A stretch of 64,000 nt of DNA from Actinomycetes bacterium (GCA_023394615.1 JAEXAI010000009.1:38830-102829); one strand, 5' to 3'. Positions 17,188 through 27,049 are shown, counted from the stretch's first letter. Program-made: numbers and translations. The notes: a model not told the origin generated them from the letters alone.

Positions 17188-18567
17188 TTATTCGGCGCTC
17201 ACGTCGAGTTCGCCGTTGCCGCGCGCCTGTACGAAACGAGCATAATCGGCCTCGTTTTGATCAGCGTAAGCCTCTGCGAAATCACCCATGGCCTCGTCGA
17301 AGTCATCCCCACCGCCTAAATAGGCGGAAATCGCGAAACGATTCCCCGAACGGGCATGAGCGCGCGCCAGCGTCCAGCCGCACATCTTTCCCAGGTTCTT
17401 GCATTCTTCCTCGCCGATAGTGGTCAAGTCGGTCGATGTCTTCCAGTCCCAAAGCTGACGTACATAAAAGTCGTGATCTTTGCCATCAAGCGCTTTATTG
17501 GTAACCCAGCCCAGCATCACGTCGCTCGACGTCTGCATCATGCGCTGACCTGCTACGATGCGCTGGCCATGATGCTCGCATTCCGCTTTTGGAAGGAAGC
17601 GCTCCAACACAGAATCTTCCGCTTCCTTTATCTGAAGCACCAAATGATCGTTGACGTCTTTGCCTTCCAGCACCACAATCCACGCGCGCGTACCCACGCT
17701 GCCCACGCCCACGACTTTGCGACCGGCATCTTTTATGCTGTACTGCTTATACAGGCGATAGTGCTCGGGGGAAAGCGTCTGAGCGTATTTTTCCATAGAC
17801 TCATCCAACTGCTTGTTCAAAGCATTCACTTCGGAGTCGGGCAAAAGTGAGCGGATTGACTGCACGAGCGGCGGCATATCAACCACGCGCAGTTCGCCAT
17901 CCACCACATGAGTCAACTTGGTAACGGCGCGCGTGCTGTCCTTCGAATAGGCCTTTTTTAAGTCCTGCGCCAAATCTTTCCCGGTTTTCTTGTCGATATC
18001 TTTCTGAATGTCGCGCAGCATGTTCAGCACGTCGATGTTGGCGTACCACACATCGATAGCATTCATATCAGCGAACTCATTCATAGCCTTACGGTACTTG
18101 CGTGCTGTGGCAATGACTGCCTTGCGACGGTTCTTTTTGCTGAAACCGCGGTCGCGCCCACATATTTCCACGCTGGTGACCAGACGCTTTATATCCCACT
18201 CCCAAGGGCCGGGCAAAGTTTCGTCAAAGTCATTGATGTCAAACACCAAGCGCCGCGATGGCGATGCGAAAGCACCGAAGTTCGCCATATGGGCATCGCC
18301 GCACAGTTGCACGTTCATGCCGGTGTTTGGCATGGCAGACAAATCAGACGCCATAATCAGTGCGGCGCCGCGATAGAAAGAGAAAGGAGATGTGGCCATG
18401 CGCTCATAGCGCAACGGCAACAGCTCTTGCAAGCGAGTGGCCCCCTGACTCTTCAGCAATTCCGTCGGATCGGGACGGCCGGGAGCAGCCTTCCAGATTC
18501 CCTGGTCTTCACGGGACACTATCTCTCGAGCGGCCTTTCCCGTTTTCTTGCTGGCCTCGGTATCCAT
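17188..18567 (-). CDS. DUF2252 family protein (paralogue 1)
   Basis: A 459-residue soluble protein of the DUF2252 family. The core LCGDAHMANFG followed by VFDINDFDETLPGPWEWD looks like the phosphate-transfer and metal-binding loops of aminoglycoside-phosphotransferase-like kinases (a GDxHxxN motif then an acidic cluster), so a small-molecule or lipid kinase role is a reasonable inference; the substrate is unknown. Other conserved stretches: FSFYRGAALIMASDL, VGVGSVGTRAWIVVLEG, AGQRMMQTSSDVMLGW and CGWTLARAHARSGNRF. The start at 18567 has an AAGAAGG site; a start 23 codons upstream has none. A close paralogue lies at 27883-29346 on the other strand. Confidence 0.87.
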   Translation of the reverse strand: MDTEASKKTGKAAREIVSREDQGIWKAAPGRPDPTELLKSQGATRLQELLPLRYERMATSPFSFYRGAALIMASDLSAMPNTGMNVQLCGDAHMANFGAFASPSRRLVFDINDFDETLPGPWEWDIKRLVTSVEICGRDRGFSKKNRRKAVIATARKYRKAMNEFADMNAIDVWYANIDVLNMLRDIQKDIDKKTGKDLAQDLKKAYSKDSTRAVTKLTHVVDGELRVVDMPPLVQSIRSLLPDSEVNALNKQLDESMEKYAQTLSPEHYRLYKQYSIKDAGRKVVGVGSVGTRAWIVVLEGKDVNDHLVLQIKEAEDSVLERFLPKAECEHHGQRIVAGQRMMQTSSDVMLGWVTNKALDGKDHDFYVRQLWDWKTSTDLTTIGEEECKNLGKMCGWTLARAHARSGNRFAISAYLGGGDDFDEAMGDFAEAYADQNEADYARFVQARGNGELDVSAE

Positions 18568-18909
18568 TAGAGCCTTCTTTCGCAGATGAGAACGATTGTT
18601 TCGCTTATCCCATAATAGTACTTTCGGCTTAAGCATGACTGAAATTTAACAACCGCGTTGCAGCGGGAAGCATATAAAAGTCACTCAGGAATTGAAGACG
18701 ACCACGAAACGGTCGTGGTGCACCTTGCACTATTGCCCATATAGGCGAGAGCCGCAGCAACACAAAAGCGACGGCCTGCCGAAGCGAAGCCGCCGCTCAT
18801 CCCGAAAAGCTCGGGGTTGGAAAACGATACGCGCCGCCAGAACAGGGGAGGGAGATAGCCTGACGGCGCGTACGTATACGAATTGACGATTCTCGAGTAA
18901 TGAAATACC
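18568..18909. other. Intergenic region with hairpins, no gene seen
   Basis: 342 bp between two leftward genes. It holds the terminator of the flavoprotein gene (18828-18872) and a 7-bp hairpin ACCACGA / TCGTGGT (18701-18719) in the leader side of the DUF2252 gene. No convincing promoter could be read. Confidence 0.45.
18828..18872 (-). terminator. Terminator of the Tat flavoprotein gene
   Basis: TACGCGCCG (18828-18836) pairs with CGGCGCGTA (18864-18872); on the minus strand the stem is followed by TCGTTTTCC. It lies 37 bp past the stop codon. Confidence 0.64.
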
Positions 18910-20709
18910 TTATGCCAGTTTCGCAGCGTTCTGACCAGCGATCATGCCGAAGGTCAAGCACATTGCGGAGCTGAGCCCCTTCAAAGAGATCGGGTATTGG
19001 ACATTGAAACGTCCGCCTTGGGGAGCACCGCAGGCATACAGACCCTTGATTTGTTTGCGATCTGTGTCGTACACATGGCAGTTAGCGTCGGAGTCGAAAC
19101 CACCCAAGTTGGCCAGCGACAGAGCACATGCGCACTTGGCGGCATAGAACGGACCGTTCTGCAGAGCGAACAGACGCTGAGAGCTCTTGCCGAAATCGGT
19201 ATCATTGCCCGCCGCACAAACCTTGTTGTATTCCTCAATGGACTTCTTTGCTGTAGCCACATCGATGCCGTCGATTTTCGCCAGCAGCGCATCTATGGTA
19301 TCGGCCTTTAGGCAACGGCCCTCGGTAACAGCCTGTTCGATATCAGCAGAGGTGCGTACATTAATCTTCAACCCGGAAGCGGTGTAAGAAGGCAGGGCCT
19401 CTTCGCGGTAGTAGCAAGCGATACCATGAGCTGCCGGGAAGTATTGCAGCTGCTCAGGCCACTTCGAATCGAAGAACTGGTAAGCCACGCGCTGGGGCTG
19501 CAATTCCACTTGATTCTCAAGCTGCTGACCGGCAATATCCTCATTCATGAAACGCTCACCACGCAGGTTCAGCCATAGATAGCCGTTGTTGCCGATAACG
19601 CCACGACCATCGGCGCCAGCGCCGCCGCCCATATGATGAATCATCGGGGCATGCCATTCCTCGATATTTGCGCCAGCCCAAGCGCCCATCTTGTGACCGT
19701 CGCCTACATTGGTGTAGTTACCGCTGGAATCTTTATCCAGACTTAAGGTCTGAATGCCGTTTTCCACACACTGCGGTGCGTAGTACTTCATCATGTCTTC
19801 GTTTTCCAGATAATCGCCCGTAGCGATAATCACGCTCTTGGCATTGATCTGGATGTACTTCTTAGAGTCGTTAGCCTGTGCATATATTCCCGAGATAGCA
19901 CCGGAGTCGTCTTTAATCAGCTCAACGCCCTTGGTGTTGTAACGAATGTCAGCGCCTTTATCCTCGGCAACTTTCAGATTCTCCTTCATGACGGTAGCTA
20001 AGCTGCTAAAACCAACGGAGGTCGGATAACACGGCATAGCTTCTTTGGTGTAGTCATAGGAGGGAAGCATGGGCACGAAGTACGGATACATGTAGTTCTT
20101 CTGGCTGGCTTCAGGAATGTCTGAATAGCTTTCCGGCGAAAGGTAGAGGTCGGTGCAGGGTTTGATGAACCAGTCCAGGGCGGCACCTGATTTGTCATAC
20201 CATGCATTGATGATGTCATAGCTGCAATGGTGGCTGCCCTCCTCCATATGCTTGCCCACGATTGTGTTCTTGTCCAGATACCCGTCACCACGACCCCATT
20301 TTGCCTGGGTGGTACCACCGATGATAGCCATATCGCTCGCCACGCTGTTCAGCGCTGCGGAAGCTTCCAGGCAAACCAGTTTGGCACCGGATTCTGCAGC
20401 GGCACGTGCTGCGGGCACGCCAGAGCAGCCCAAGCCCACGACAACAACGTCGGCATCTACGGTCTCTTCAACATCGCTCGATGAAATGCTCGGTGCGGTT
20501 CCCAGCCAAGGTTTGGTACTGCTGCCATCGTAGCCAACCGTCGACCCCGACGTCGATGACGACGATGATGACGAGGATGAGCTAGACGATTTCTCGCTTG
20601 CCGATTTCGGCGAACAGCCTGCTAAGCCCATAGCTGCAGCGCTTGCGGCTGCTATGCTGGCACCGGCCAAGAAATTACGACGACTGATTGAGTGTTTTTC
20701 GTTTTCCAT
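18910..20709 (-). CDS. Tat-exported FAD-dependent reductase (fumarate reductase flavoprotein-like)
   Basis: A 599-residue exported flavoprotein. A twin-arginine signal (SRRNFLAGASIAAASAAAMG) is followed by LAGCSPKS, a lipobox-like site, and a pure serine tract of about twelve residues acting as a tether. The mature part has the dinucleotide fold DVVVVGLGCSGVPAARAAAE, the family loop NGYLWLNLRGERFMNED, and a C-terminal FAD segment GLYACGAPQGGRFNVQYPIS. Such proteins use FAD to reduce enoates or other acceptors at the membrane face; fumarate, urocanate or a plant or host compound are all possible. No cytochrome partner is adjacent. The ATG at 20709 has a GGAGAGG site. Confidence 0.89.
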   Translation of the reverse strand: MENEKHSISRRNFLAGASIAAASAAAMGLAGCSPKSASEKSSSSSSSSSSSSTSGSTVGYDGSSTKPWLGTAPSISSSDVEETVDADVVVVGLGCSGVPAARAAAESGAKLVCLEASAALNSVASDMAIIGGTTQAKWGRGDGYLDKNTIVGKHMEEGSHHCSYDIINAWYDKSGAALDWFIKPCTDLYLSPESYSDIPEASQKNYMYPYFVPMLPSYDYTKEAMPCYPTSVGFSSLATVMKENLKVAEDKGADIRYNTKGVELIKDDSGAISGIYAQANDSKKYIQINAKSVIIATGDYLENEDMMKYYAPQCVENGIQTLSLDKDSSGNYTNVGDGHKMGAWAGANIEEWHAPMIHHMGGGAGADGRGVIGNNGYLWLNLRGERFMNEDIAGQQLENQVELQPQRVAYQFFDSKWPEQLQYFPAAHGIACYYREEALPSYTASGLKINVRTSADIEQAVTEGRCLKADTIDALLAKIDGIDVATAKKSIEEYNKVCAAGNDTDFGKSSQRLFALQNGPFYAAKCACALSLANLGGFDSDANCHVYDTDRKQIKGLYACGAPQGGRFNVQYPISLKGLSSAMCLTFGMIAGQNAAKLA

Positions 20710-21101
20710 GAAAATCATCCTCTCCGCTTGGATTATGCGCCCCTCCTGGATACGCATTGTTCGCTTAAGCCTTGCTTGTTTTCTGTTGGCTTATCAGAAC
20801 TAGGGCCACCATACTCTCTTCACACATAATCCTGAATCCACTCAAAAGCCTTAAATCTGCCATTTTCTATCGGCTAAAAGGGTCGAGATAGGCCTTTTTC
20901 GTAGTAAATGCGGGCTCGCCCCGCCACATATGCGTCTCTCGATGCATAGAGGCCGACTGAAGCACGCTCCCCTACGGCAGGCCTACACTTGAACAGGTTT
21001 GTAAGGTTTTCAAGAGGCCGCTGCAAGGTTTACGCAAGGTTTCTGAAAGGTACATGTCCTACCCTGTTTGCAAGAACGACATCAAGCAGCGAGGGGACCC
21101 T
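20710..21101. other. Divergent intergenic region with repeated AAGGTTT boxes
   Basis: 392 bp between the leftward flavoprotein and the rightward adhesin gene. Close to the adhesin (about 21003-21045) the motif AAGGTTT occurs three times (GTAAGGTTTTC, CAAGGTTTACG, CAAGGTTTCTG) and may be a regulator-binding array. No confident promoter or open frame is seen in the rest. Confidence 0.4.
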
Positions 21102-24100
21102 ATGAAATGGCAAGCGTGGAAAAAGCTGAGTAGCGTGAGCGATGCGCGTATGAACGGCACGCTCGGTATGCGCCTTCTCTTTGGCATACTAGCCTTGTCC
21201 GCAAGCGTGGTTATGGCTGCTTTTCACTGCGCAACCCCACTTTCAGCACATGCAGAAACGACGGTGCAGCTTTCAGTGGAGGGCATGATTCCCTATGCGG
21301 GTTATTCAACTAACTGGATGTATGCTGATGGTGTGATGGCCTATTGCGCGAATCCTTCCATGGACACTCCGCCCTCAGGCACCTATGCCAAATTACCTTT
21401 GCGGCCTCTTTATCCGGAACGCTATGCCGAAGCCGTCGCTGATGTGTTCTGCGGCTTTGGCGGTCCGGGTTTTGATGCCGGCATGTGGCCAAGCAGTTGG
21501 TATGACGGCTCACCCATGAGCGATGAAAGGTATGTTGCTCTGACCCATATCCTGATAGCTGATACCATTTCATCTGATGGCAATGCAGCATTGAGTGGTT
21601 GTAATGCAGCCTTCAAAGAATGGTGCCGCTTCAACGTGATTGGCTACGGCAGCGATGGGAGCCTTATCAACGGCGACGCGACCGGGCTGCGTATCGTCGG
21701 CATGGCGGCGCAGGTGCCCGAAGGTTTCGAGGTGTATCAGATCTCAACCGGAAACAAGTACCAAAGTATCGTTTCCTATACCCCGCTCGGTGAAATCGAG
21801 CTGCTGAAATCATCGTCCAACTCGAACTTCTCCGACAACAACACCGCATACAGCTTGTCAGGGGCTGTATTCAACATCTATCGCGACAGCGATTGCACCC
21901 GGCTGGCCGCAACAATCGCAACAGATGAGGCAGGACATGCGAAAAGCGGGCTTTTGGCACAAGGTGATTATTACGTGCGCGAATCGCTAGCGCCAATGGG
22001 ATATACGCTCGATGAGCGGGTTCATCACGTGCATGTGAACAGCGGTGCTGTGGCTGTTCTGCAAATCCAAGATGCGCCCCAGTATGCGACTGCAGAAATA
22101 GTCGCGATGAAACGTGACCCCAGCACTGATGATTTCTGGCCCGATACCGGCCAAGCACAGGGAACGGCGCGTCTTGAAGGCGCGCAATTCACTATCGAGC
22201 ACTATGGCGGCATGTTCGACAGCGCCGCCCAAGCAAGGGCATCGGAGAGCGTTGCGCGCACGTGGGTAGTACGCACGGATTCGCACGGCACAGCCAAGCT
22301 GGACAACGAACACAAGGTGTCGGGCGATGCGTGGTATACGGAAGGCGACTCCGTCGTGCTTCCTCTGGGCACGCTTTTAATCACCGAAACAAAAGCACCC
22401 GCTGGATACAATCTAGACAACGGGACAGCAGGTCAAGCACCCGAAACGCTGCTCTACCGCATAGCAGGCGATGGTGGCAACTCTCCTGCTCTCGCCCCAT
22501 TCATCCACCAAAAATCGTTCGACAGCGTGGTACGCGGTGACATCCGCATCGTGAAGGAAGTAGCGACAAATACCGATCCCGAGAATCAGGAACTAACCCG
22601 CATCGTTGTACAAGGAGTACGCTTCCAAGTGATAAATCAAAATGACCAGCCAGTCATATCGCCAGAAACAGGAGAGCCCATCGCAAAAGGTGAAGTTGTT
22701 TGCACTCTCGTCACCGATGAGTGCGGCTTTGCCTCCACACGTGGGGCAAGCGCGAACGGATGGCGCATCCCTGAGGGCTGGGCGGGAGCATTAGCCATTG
22801 GCACGTATTCCATACACGAGGTAATTCCGGAAAACGTGGTGCAACGCTACCAAAACGAGCATGGCATCACGCTTATACCCATCGATGACTTCATGATGAG
22901 CATCAATGCGCAAGGTCAATACGACATACCGCAATTGGTCTCGAACCGTATTCCGCAAACACCGTTGCGCATTATCAAGCGAGATGCCGAAACGGGCGCG
23001 GTTATTACACTGCCCTGCTCGTTTATCATACAAAACAGCAAAGGCGAGCGCGTCACGTATACCGATCATGCGTCGGGAGAGATTATCGACACATGGACTA
23101 CAGGCGCAGATGGCATCGTGGGGTTGCCCATGAAATTGGGCGAAGGCGTCTACACGCTGCACGAGATATTGGCGCCTGATGGCTATGTGCTCAACGACGT
23201 TCCCATCACATTCAAGGTGGACGAATACCGTACGTGGGAAAACCCAATCGTGCTCGAATTTACCGACATGCCCGCGAAAGGCACCATCAACATACGTAAA
23301 ACGGACGAGGAAACCGGCAGCGCTATCGCAGGAGCCGAATTTATCGTGAAGGCGGCTTGTGATATAACGACGCCCGATGGAACGCTGCGCATGAAAGCAG
23401 GGCAAGTAGTCTGCGTTTTGGAAACAAACCTAGACGGTGTTGCCGAAACCGAGCCGCTTTACCTGGGTTTGTATTCCGTCTACGAAAGCAAAGCACCAGC
23501 CGGATACGTACTGGATACCACCGAGCATGATGCAGCCTTGCTCTACGCTGGACAAACCATGCCTTTAGTACGCACGGACATTGAGGTGAGCGATGCTCCC
23601 ACTCGTATCATCGTGCAGAAAATCGATACGAAGACACGCAAACCTTTGGCGAATGCGCATTTTCGCCTTTGGCCCGCACAGAGCGAGGATGCTATCGTCG
23701 ACAGCTCAACAGTAATAGGTGCGAATGCTTCTGCAGGCACAAGCAGCTTGGCTGGCATAACCGCAAGCAGCACTGCCGACTCGCAAGCCAGCCCCGACAA
23801 AGATTCAGAAGTAGAAATATCCGATAGCATCCTTGAGGTCATCACCGATGCTGAGGGTCTCTCAATTGTGCAAGGTTTAAAGCCGGGAGCGTACTGTCTG
23901 CAGGAAACAGCTGCACCCGAGGGCTATATATTCGACGCGTCAACGGCACCCGTCTTCACATTCACCATAGACGATCAGGGATTCGTTGATGGACGCACAT
24001 CAAAAACAATCAGCGTAGAAAACTCCCCCATCCCAGTCGCGCCACCTACGGTAGCGGAAACCCCTGTCGCGCCTGAGCCGATACAAGCGCCCTATGCTGA

Positions 24101-24239
24101 AACGGGAAATCGCCTTGTGCCCTATATAGCTGTTGCCGCAGCGTTGGCTACGGCAACAGGGGCAGGTATCGTTATCGGCATTCGCAGACTGCGCAACCAG
24201 CGCAAATCCGGTGAATATCGCAGCTACAAAAACGACTAG
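21102..24239 (+). CDS. Large Cna-B/SpaA-type surface adhesin or pilin
   Basis: A 1045-residue wall-exported protein. After a signal peptide (residues ~12-55, ending SAHAET) comes a Cys-containing head (VMAYCANPSMDTPPSGTY, ALTHILIADTISSDGNAAL) resembling the N-terminal domain of coriobacterial VaFE/thioester-type adhesins. At least five Cna-B beta-sandwich modules follow, each ending in an ET/ES-APxGY-like motif (ITETKAPAGYNLD, LHEILAPDGYVLND, VYESKAPAGYVLD, LQETAAPEGYIFD) of the kind that hosts Lys-Asn isopeptide bonds. The tail has an atypical sorting signal PYAETGN, a hydrophobic span and RRLRNQRK. The ATG at 21102 has GAGGGG upstream. The stop overlaps the convergent glnN stop by 4 bp. No sortase is nearby. 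Confidence 0.89.
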   Translation: MKWQAWKKLSSVSDARMNGTLGMRLLFGILALSASVVMAAFHCATPLSAHAETTVQLSVEGMIPYAGYSTNWMYADGVMAYCANPSMDTPPSGTYAKLPLRPLYPERYAEAVADVFCGFGGPGFDAGMWPSSWYDGSPMSDERYVALTHILIADTISSDGNAALSGCNAAFKEWCRFNVIGYGSDGSLINGDATGLRIVGMAAQVPEGFEVYQISTGNKYQSIVSYTPLGEIELLKSSSNSNFSDNNTAYSLSGAVFNIYRDSDCTRLAATIATDEAGHAKSGLLAQGDYYVRESLAPMGYTLDERVHHVHVNSGAVAVLQIQDAPQYATAEIVAMKRDPSTDDFWPDTGQAQGTARLEGAQFTIEHYGGMFDSAAQARASESVARTWVVRTDSHGTAKLDNEHKVSGDAWYTEGDSVVLPLGTLLITETKAPAGYNLDNGTAGQAPETLLYRIAGDGGNSPALAPFIHQKSFDSVVRGDIRIVKEVATNTDPENQELTRIVVQGVRFQVINQNDQPVISPETGEPIAKGEVVCTLVTDECGFASTRGASANGWRIPEGWAGALAIGTYSIHEVIPENVVQRYQNEHGITLIPIDDFMMSINAQGQYDIPQLVSNRIPQTPLRIIKRDAETGAVITLPCSFIIQNSKGERVTYTDHASGEIIDTWTTGADGIVGLPMKLGEGVYTLHEILAPDGYVLNDVPITFKVDEYRTWENPIVLEFTDMPAKGTINIRKTDEETGSAIAGAEFIVKAACDITTPDGTLRMKAGQVVCVLETNLDGVAETEPLYLGLYSVYESKAPAGYVLDTTEHDAALLYAGQTMPLVRTDIEVSDAPTRIIVQKIDTKTRKPLANAHFRLWPAQSEDAIVDSSTVIGANASAGTSSLAGITASSTADSQASPDKDSEVEISDSILEVITDAEGLSIVQGLKPGAYCLQETAAPEGYIFDASTAPVFTFTIDDQGFVDGRTSKTISVENSPIPVAPPTVAETPVAPEPIQAPYAETGNRLVPYIAVAAALATATGAGIVIGIRRLRNQRKSGEYRSYKND

Positions 24240-26329
24240 GCGTAGAACAGCATGTCGTTGTACGTAGGCGCGGGCCAGAACTCGTGATCGGTGATGCACT
24301 CCAGTGCGTCGATTTCTACTCGCAAAGCCTCCATCGCCGGTACGGCCTCATGCGCATAGCAGGTAGCTTGACTCAAATTGTCATCGGTGATGGATTCGGC
24401 TTTGGCGTGTATTTCCTTCAGCGCATTGAAAGCCTTATTCGCCTCGGCCAAGCCATCGATCAGAGAGTTCAGCAATGCTTCCTGATCCGACTGGTCGGCG
24501 CCGCTTGCGGCCGAGCGGATAGTGCTAATATCGCTTGCCACGTCAGCAGCATAGTCGTTGATGGCGGGCAGGTACAGGCGGCGCGTCATGCGCTCCATCA
24601 CGTTGCACTCGATGTTCATAATCTTTGTGTACTTGTCCAACTTCACCTCGTAACGGCTGCGTACCTCGGGCTCGGTCAGAACACCGAATTCCGCGAATAG
24701 GTCAATGGACTTCTGCTCAATCAGGCACGGGAGAGCATCGGCCGTCGTGCGATTGTTGGCAAGCCCGCGCTTTTCAGCTTCGACGGGCCACTCATCGCTA
24801 TAGCCGTTGCCGTTGAAAATAATACGCTGATGATCGGTCAGGGTCTTCTTTATGTACTTCAAAGCATTCGCCTCAAAGTCCGCACCCTCGGCCTCGTCCA
24901 TGGCATCTGCGAAGCTCTTCAGGCTCTTCGCCATGCCCGTGTTCAAAATCATATTGCAGTCGCTCAGGTTCACCTGCGAACCAGGCATGCGGAACTCGAA
25001 TTTATTGCCGGTAAAGGCGAACGGGCTGGTGCGGTTGCGGTCTGTGTTGTCCTTCAGGAAGTTGGGCAGCACGTCCACGCCCAGATCCATTGCAACGCGC
25101 TCAGCACTCTGATAATCATGACCGGTGATAATAGCATCCACTATCTCGCCGAGCTCATCGCCTAGGAAGATGGACACGATGGCCGGCGGTGCCTCGTTCG
25201 CGCCCAGCCTATGGTCATTACCAGCAGATGCCACAGACATACGCAGCAGCTCCTGATAGTTGTCCACCGACTCGATAACGCAGGTCAGAAACACAAGGAA
25301 GCGGAGGTTTTCGGTAGGCGTATCGCCGGGATCCAGCAAATTGGTCTTTCCGGTTGAAAGCGACCAGTTGTTGTGCTTACCCGAGCCGTTGATGCCCTCA
25401 AACGGCTTTTCATGCTGCAAGCATACCAGCCCGTAATGCGAAGCCAATAGCTTCATCTTTTCCATCGTCAACAGGTTCTCGTCGATGGCGCGATTGGTAT
25501 TCGTGAAGATCGGAGCCAGCTCATGCTGCGCCGGGGCCACTTCGTTATGCTTTGTCTTTGCGGCAATGCCCAGTTTCCACAGTTCATCATCGAGTTCCTT
25601 CATAAACTCATTCACCGTGGGACGGATCACGCCGAAATAATGTTCTTCCAACTCTTGACCCTTGCAGGGAGCGGCACCGAAAAGCGTGCGGCCTGTCAGC
25701 ATCAAGTCCTGACGCTTCACGTAATCCTTTTCGGAAATCAGGAAGTACTCCTGTTCGCTGCCGACTGTGGTGACCACGCGGTGGCCGCCTTCGCCAAACA
25801 TTGCCAACACGCGGCTGGCCTGCTCATTTATAGCGCTCATAGAACGCAGCAGGGGTGTTTTCTTGTCGAGCGCTTCACCGGTATAGCTGCAAAACGCAGT
25901 CGGGATGCACAACACCTCATCTTTGATGAAGGCATAACTGGTGGGATCCCACGCCGTATAGCCACGAGCTTCGAACGTGGCGCGCAGACCGCCGGAGGGA
26001 AAACTAGATGCGTCGGGTTCGCCCTGCACTAGTTCCTTGCCGGAAAACTTCGTGATGGCGCGACCATCGCTTGTCGGCTCCAAAAAACTATCGTGCTTTT
26101 CAGAGGTTATGCCGGATAGGGGCTGAAACCAATGTGTGTAATGAGTTGCGCCAAGCTCGATAGCCCATTCCTTCATCGCATGAGCGACCACATTCGCTAC
26201 ACCGATGTCAAGTGGCTTACCTTCCTTGATGGTCTGCGACAGCGTTTTGTACGTTCCGGAAGGAATCCGTTCTGCCATCACATGGTCGTTGAAAACCATG
26301 GAACCGTAAATCTCCTCGATTTTTGACAT
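24236..26329 (-). CDS. glnN: Glutamine synthetase type III
   Basis: A 697-residue GSIII enzyme, the large form found in many anaerobes, making glutamine from glutamate, ammonia and ATP. Signatures: TVGSEQEYFLISEKDY (metal and glutamate site), HNEVAPAQHELAPIFTNTN, INGSGKHNNWSLSTG and FRMPGSQVNLSDCN. The N-terminal RIPSGTYKTLSQTIKEGKPL region is typical of the family. The ATG at 26329 has GAGGAG upstream. It is transcribed alone; its leader contains three 12-bp tandem repeats that may be regulatory. Confidence 0.95.
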   Translation of the reverse strand: MSKIEEIYGSMVFNDHVMAERIPSGTYKTLSQTIKEGKPLDIGVANVVAHAMKEWAIELGATHYTHWFQPLSGITSEKHDSFLEPTSDGRAITKFSGKELVQGEPDASSFPSGGLRATFEARGYTAWDPTSYAFIKDEVLCIPTAFCSYTGEALDKKTPLLRSMSAINEQASRVLAMFGEGGHRVVTTVGSEQEYFLISEKDYVKRQDLMLTGRTLFGAAPCKGQELEEHYFGVIRPTVNEFMKELDDELWKLGIAAKTKHNEVAPAQHELAPIFTNTNRAIDENLLTMEKMKLLASHYGLVCLQHEKPFEGINGSGKHNNWSLSTGKTNLLDPGDTPTENLRFLVFLTCVIESVDNYQELLRMSVASAGNDHRLGANEAPPAIVSIFLGDELGEIVDAIITGHDYQSAERVAMDLGVDVLPNFLKDNTDRNRTSPFAFTGNKFEFRMPGSQVNLSDCNMILNTGMAKSLKSFADAMDEAEGADFEANALKYIKKTLTDHQRIIFNGNGYSDEWPVEAEKRGLANNRTTADALPCLIEQKSIDLFAEFGVLTEPEVRSRYEVKLDKYTKIMNIECNVMERMTRRLYLPAINDYAADVASDISTIRSAASGADQSDQEALLNSLIDGLAEANKAFNALKEIHAKAESITDDNLSQATCYAHEAVPAMEALRVEIDALECITDHEFWPAPTYNDMLFYA

Positions 26330-26359
26330 CTTCGCCTGCTCCTCACTTGCCTGATACTA

Positions 26360-26395
26360 TAGTCTTCGAAATAGCTTTTGAAATAGTCTTTGAAA
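26360..26395 (-). repeat. Three 12-bp tandem repeats at the glnN promoter
   Basis: On the + strand the units are TAGTCTTCGAAA, TAGCTTTTGAAA and TAGTCTTTGAAA, exactly contiguous. On the minus strand a -10-like TATAGT (26356-26361) overlaps the first unit. Helically phased repeats (about one turn) so close to a promoter suggest a regulator-binding array. Confidence 0.52.
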
Positions 26396-26533
26396 GTCTT
26401 CCGCTTACATAAAGTAGTCCGGCAATGTTTCCAGTTCTTTTCGACATGCAAAATATCCTGTTTCGCATTGTAACGATGCAAAAGCCACACGGCGGCGAAT
26501 ATATCGAATCAGCGCTAAAACACCCTTGAGCGC

Positions 26534-26562
26534 GGGGGTTGGTGCGAGGGCGGGGGCGGGGG
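26534..26562 (+). other. G-rich stretch with G-quadruplex pattern
   Basis: Four G-runs of 5, 3, 5 and 5 with loops of 9, 1 and 1 bases on the + strand, followed by the palindrome GCGCATC-GT-GATGCGC. It lies in the 324-bp gap between glnN and rpsI, upstream of glnN and beyond the rpsI terminator. Confidence 0.42.
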
Positions 26563-26602
26563 CGCATCGTGATGCGCACCTTATGCAAGCGACGTATCAT
26601 GA

Positions 26603-26629
26603 AAAGGACCCGCATAACGCGGGTCCTTT
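26603..26629 (-). terminator. Terminator of rplM-rpsI
   Basis: AAAGGACCCGC (26603-26613) pairs perfectly with GCGGGTCCTTT (26619-26629) around a 5-base loop; on the minus strand TTTTC follows. It lies 25 bp past the rpsI stop. Confidence 0.87.
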
Positions 26630-26653
26630 CTGCAACAAGATATGAAGTATCGC

Positions 26654-27046
26654 TTAGCGCTTGCTGAACTGCGGGCGTTTGCGAGCTTTCTTCAGACCGT
26701 ACTTCTTGCGCTCGACCATACGGCTGTCGCGCGTCAGATATCCAGCCTTCTTCAGCTCACCACGATAGTCGCCGGCTTCCAGAAGGGCACGGGCGATGCC
26801 ATGGCGCAGAGCGCCGGCCTGCCCGGAGATGCCGCCACCGTTGCAACGGGCGATCACATCGAAATGACCTTGGGTGTCTGTCACCTTGAACGGGGTCAAG
26901 GCATAATCCAGCGTTGCCGGACGACCGAAATAGTCATAGCCCTCGCGACCGTTCACGGTCACTTTGCCGGTGCCGGGAACTAAACGAACGCGAGCGATGG
27001 CGTTCTTCCTACGGCCGGTGCCGTAATACATTGCTTCACCTGCCAT
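26654..27046 (-). CDS. rpsI: 30S ribosomal protein S9
   Basis: 130 residues, full length. It has the S9 pattern YYGTGRRKNAIARVRLVPG at the start, GGGISGQAGALRHGIARALL in the middle and the basic tail RKKYGLKKARKRPQFSKR that reaches the P-site tRNA. It follows rplM by 3 bp in the usual L13-S9 operon. Confidence 0.97.
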   Translation of the reverse strand: MAGEAMYYGTGRRKNAIARVRLVPGTGKVTVNGREGYDYFGRPATLDYALTPFKVTDTQGHFDVIARCNGGGISGQAGALRHGIARALLEAGDYRGELKKAGYLTRDSRMVERKKYGLKKARKRPQFSKR

Positions 27047-27049
27047 TGG

